From Saccharolobus caldissimus (GTDB lineage Archaea > Thermoproteota > Thermoprotei_A > Sulfolobales > Sulfolobaceae): a DNA stretch of 64,000 nucleotides. The notes below the pieces were generated by a model. That model worked only from the letters and a program-made list of their open reading frames with translations. It had not been told where the DNA came from and ran no database searches. The translations under genes and the position numbers were made by a program. Shown piece after piece: positions 61,524 to 64,000 of the stretch. The DNA is taken from the NCBI RefSeq assembly GCF_020886315.1, contig NZ_AP025226.1, positions 372,001 through 436,000 of the forward strand. The letters are read 5' to 3'. How positions within the stretch are numbered: the first letter of the stretch is position 1; every line of letters starts with the position of its first letter.

Positions 61524-61847
61524 ATGATTTCCACACAAATCCCCTCAAAAAGTTACGTAAAAAGGTTAGATGTTTTTTACAATTTAGGTGAAGGGATCAT
61601 AGTTTCTGCAGACATCCGAAGCAGAACCAGGAAAGATGTAATCCATTATAGTAGATTAGTAATAGATCCATTAACGATGAAAATAATTAAGGAGAGTTGC
61701 AGTTGTGAGGCTGGAAGCTTCGGAAAGAAATGCTGGCACCTAAAGGTGCTGGAACAATTGATAGCTTCTGAGGAGGTTAAGGAGAAGGTAGAGAAGGCTA
61801 GGAATGAATTGATGCAGATTGAAGAAGACATAGCGAGCTGGGGGTGA
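61524..61847 (+). CDS. SWIM zinc-finger protein
   Basis: 107 residues. SCSCEAGSFGKKCWHLK is the SWIM pattern CxCx(n)CxH, for DNA or protein binding. Strand-rich N-terminal part. First gene of a four-gene operon behind the inverted operators. Confidence 0.8.
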   Translation: MISTQIPSKSYVKRLDVFYNLGEGIIVSADIRSRTRKDVIHYSRLVIDPLTMKIIKESCSCEAGSFGKKCWHLKVLEQLIASEEVKEKVEKARNELMQIEEDIASWG

Positions 61848-61852
61848 AGGAT

Positions 61853-62032
61853 ATGGCTAAATCCGTTCAAGTAGCTTCCGAGAACATATTGGAAATCTTG
61901 GACGCTATTTACCACATTCAAGAGGCTATGAAGATAGCTGAGAGTTACGACTCCACGGCGTTCGAATACTTAACCAAAGCTAAGGATTCCTTAGTAGACT
62001 ACTTGATCAACCAGGTGAAGAAAGATGAGTGA
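61853..62032 (+). CDS. Small helical protein
   Basis: 59 residues from ATG 61853 with GGGTGA upstream (a GTG at 61844 is in frame). Helical throughout: SENILEILDAIYHIQEAMKI. Overlaps the next gene by eight bases. Confidence 0.6.
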   Translation: MAKSVQVASENILEILDAIYHIQEAMKIAESYDSTAFEYLTKAKDSLVDYLINQVKKDE

Positions 62033-62207
62033 GACTTTACAATATCAAAGAAACTTAGAGGAGCTAGTAAAACTGCTGAAGATATACTTCATGCTTAATG
62101 ACGTTCTGGACTTCGCTGTAAATGAGCTAGACGATAATGCAATAACTGCAGAAATATCCGCAATCAAGGACAGGATCAGAATGATTATCCAGAGGATGAT
62201 AAGCTGA
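62025..62207 (+). CDS. Small helical protein
   Basis: 60 residues. EELVKLLKIYFMLNDVLDFA then AISAEISAIKDR-like helices. Similar in size and style to the previous gene product; both may be helical partners. No family recognised. Confidence 0.6.
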   Translation: MSETLQYQRNLEELVKLLKIYFMLNDVLDFAVNELDDNAITAEISAIKDRIRMIIQRMIS

Positions 62208-62218
62208 GGTGATTAAAA

Positions 62219-62692
62219 TTGAAAACAGCAGAAATCCTTATATCTTTAAATTCTAAAAATAGAAATATAGAACAAATAGTAGACTTTCCTGACCCTGCAA
62301 CATACAATTACCCAGATGAGATAAGACTACCCGACGGAACGCTTTTAATGGGAAAAACGCCAGGTGAGAGCCCACTTGTTATGAACAGGAAGAAATGGAG
62401 GCTATATTTTACTGGCGAAGTTATTGATGAAAAGATACCTCCAGTAATAAGGTCTACTCAAAATGGTGTTGTGTACAAATTGCCAAATGATTCTATAACA
62501 ATTAGCATTCTGGGTTACATCCAGCAGAACCCTGGATGCACACCTGAAGAAGTTATGGGTTTTATATTAGCGTGGGTACAATCTGAGGGAGTAGATCTTT
62601 CTAATGAAGATAGGATGTTCGGTTGGGCTCTTTATGTATATGATGCATTGTCGTTATTAGCCGTCTACGGCCTAATCAAAATAGAGAAATAA
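62219..62692 (+). CDS. Hypothetical protein of the SWIM operon
   Basis: 157 residues from TTG 62219, preceded by GAGGTGA. C-terminal half SITILGYIQQNP-like winged-helix pattern (GCTPEEVMGFILAWVQSEGV ... ALSLLAVYGLIKIEK). Possibly a DNA-binding protein. Confidence 0.55.
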   Translation: MKTAEILISLNSKNRNIEQIVDFPDPATYNYPDEIRLPDGTLLMGKTPGESPLVMNRKKWRLYFTGEVIDEKIPPVIRSTQNGVVYKLPNDSITISILGYIQQNPGCTPEEVMGFILAWVQSEGVDLSNEDRMFGWALYVYDALSLLAVYGLIKIEK

Positions 62693-62708
62693 GAAAAAAG
62701 AATTTGTC

Positions 62709-64000
62709 TTAATTTGATTTTTTAGGCGACGTTGCGGGACTGGTAGGTCTATTTAATCTTACGTCTTGATTGTATGTAGCTCCTCTAAACGTTGATAAGC
62801 TTATTCCTAATCTTCTTTGTAGGCTCATATCGAAATGCCTTGCAAACAATAAGGTATTCTGTTTTAACGCATCAACAAAAGCATGAAATCTTGATTCTTG
62901 TGCTGTTATGTTAGCTACTGCTGATGATTTGCTTCCTGCTATATTATTTCCTCCTATTCTTCCTCTCGAAATTACGGTACCTAAACTTGAATTTCTTGGG
63001 GTTAGTCTTAGACCAGTACCGTAAGTTGTATTCCCTATGTTCAAATTGGAGTTTACAGGAGGCGCAATAACAGGATTAGGATTGTTTATCTGCTTCGGTG
63101 TAAAGCCGGAAGGTAGTGCTGAGTTAACTTGTCCTATAGGTGCTTGTGTCTGTACTGTTTGTCTGTTTATGATTCTCTGTGCTGTAGGAGGAATGACAGC
63201 GTTTTTTATTGATTGTGTTAAGGAAGGCTGTTGAGATTGTTGTAACGTAGTTTGAGGTACTTGTAGTGTAGGTCTGTTAAGTGTTGTAGTTTGAGGTATT
63301 TGTTGCTGCTTAGTGCTCTGCAATACTGTGACCGAACTACCTCCACTATTTGTAGATGAGCCACCCCTTAAACTTCTCGTTATTATCCCTCCACCGCTCG
63401 TACCTATCCCTCCAAACGCTATCCCTGTAGTCCACGGTAGTATCCCCATCGTGAATGGTGCGAAAGCAGCCGCTAACCCGCTCAACAGCCCTGAATCCGC
63501 TAGAATGTATATTGCTCCTGCAGCTACAATTCCCCCTATTGCCATTCCCAATACAAAATATGCTAAAAATTCAACTACTCTTCTTAAGGGTGGCCATAAC
63601 CATAGTGCAGCCAATATAGGCGCTAAAGCAACTACAGCAGATATGATCAAATATCTTGCTAATGCTAAATCAAATGCGATTATGCTCATTTCTAGTAATG
63701 CTGATGTAAAATCTGCAAGAAAGGGTACGAAATAGCCTGAAGCTATCCCTCCTGCTATCCATCCTATTAATGTTCCTATTACTATATTTAGGAAATTCTG
63801 CACATTACTGCTATTTAATATTATAGCTATAATTCCGTTTACTATTTCAGCAAATCCGCTCCATATACTTAGTGCCCCTGCGATTAATATTGCGACAATT
63901 ACAATATCTTTCACTATTGTAACTAAATACCTCATCAACTCGGTTTCCATGTCAAACAGAAAACGCCAAACTGCTAAGATTATTAGACCTATTATTGCTA
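62709..64000 (-). CDS. Polytopic VirB6/TrbL/CedA-like protein, 5' end outside the window
   Basis: At least 429 residues: the frame is open through the ATG at 63950 to the window edge (IIGLIILAVWRFLFD precedes it), so the N terminus lies beyond. At least five TM helices in the first 190 residues shown, then a 220-residue tail rich in Gln, Asn, Pro, Ser and Thr (QSTKQQQIPQTTTLNRPTLQ). The plan matches large transfer-channel proteins of this plasmid family. Confidence 0.65.
   Translation of the reverse strand, partial: AIIGLIILAVWRFLFDMETELMRYLVTIVKDIVIVAILIAGALSIWSGFAEIVNGIIAIILNSSNVQNFLNIVIGTLIGWIAGGIASGYFVPFLADFTSALLEMSIIAFDLALARYLIISAVVALAPILAALWLWPPLRRVVEFLAYFVLGMAIGGIVAAGAIYILADSGLLSGLAAAFAPFTMGILPWTTGIAFGGIGTSGGGIITRSLRGGSSTNSGGSSVTVLQSTKQQQIPQTTTLNRPTLQVPQTTLQQSQQPSLTQSIKNAVIPPTAQRIINRQTVQTQAPIGQVNSALPSGFTPKQINNPNPVIAPPVNSNLNIGNTTYGTGLRLTPRNSSLGTVISRGRIGGNNIAGSKSSAVANITAQESRFHAFVDALKQNTLLFARHFDMSLQRRLGISLSTFRGATYNQDVRLNRPTSPATSPKKSN

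Overview
The window comes from a member of the Sulfolobales, most likely the Saccharolobus solfataricus / Sulfolobus islandicus group. It is AT-rich, its promoters look leaderless with TATA boxes, and both tRNAs carry introns. The housekeeping order argDC - HMG-CoA synthase - thiolase - DUF35 - HMG-CoA reductase - glyA, with a convergent pgk-gap-usp operon, matches what I remember of the S. solfataricus SSO0526-SSO0536 region.

Layout. 1-0.9 kb: a broken IS630-type transposase. 0.9-2.8 kb: a peptide locus with two small, very cysteine-rich proteins, one resembling the halocin C8 domain, plus a two-TM protein. 3.2-5.8 kb: a decayed 2.5 kb element bounded by an exact 43-bp repeat of the 3' part of tRNA-Met(CAU). 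It holds a DUF5678-like / retropepsin-like gene pair and a second, broken copy of the peptide locus. 5.9-16.3 kb: ordinary chromosome, covering polyamine synthesis, the mevalonate pathway, serine/glycine metabolism and glycolysis. 16.25 kb: tRNA-Glu(UUC) with an unusual 18-nt insert in its D arm.

From the 3' end of tRNA-Glu to the window edge (more than 47 kb) lies an integrated conjugative element of the pNOB8/pKEF/pARN type. Evidence: a complete non-partitioning tyrosine integrase next to the tRNA, an operon of overlapping small proteins, a TraG/VirD4-HerA-like ATPase and several small or polytopic membrane proteins of a transfer apparatus, a ParB-domain protein, and at least fifteen copies of the palindromic motif TAAACTCCCCAGTTTA. 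No second att site is seen, so the right end lies outside the window.

The element carries a large defence cargo. First, a DndC-like PAPS-reductase-family protein sits beside a two-gene Dna2-like module (an SF1 helicase and a Cas4-like nuclease), inside a block flanked by a 75-bp direct repeat; I know no described system with exactly this make-up. Second, there is a short-Argonaute abortive-infection system like SiAgo/Aga1/Aga2. Third, a 1434-residue protein with two P-loops is STAND-like. Fourth, a Panacea-domain antitoxin is divergent from a Fic/Doc toxin. A PIN-domain two-gene module and a second DUF5678/retropepsin pair add to this.

Shared cis elements tie distant genes together: a TACGT-N3-ACGTA operator (five copies), a GTTTCATGTTTT operator (three copies), a TTAACT...AGTTAA operator cluster present as two inverted arrays, and an 11-bp phased tandem repeat in a C-poor, gene-free 1.3 kb region that is my candidate origin region.
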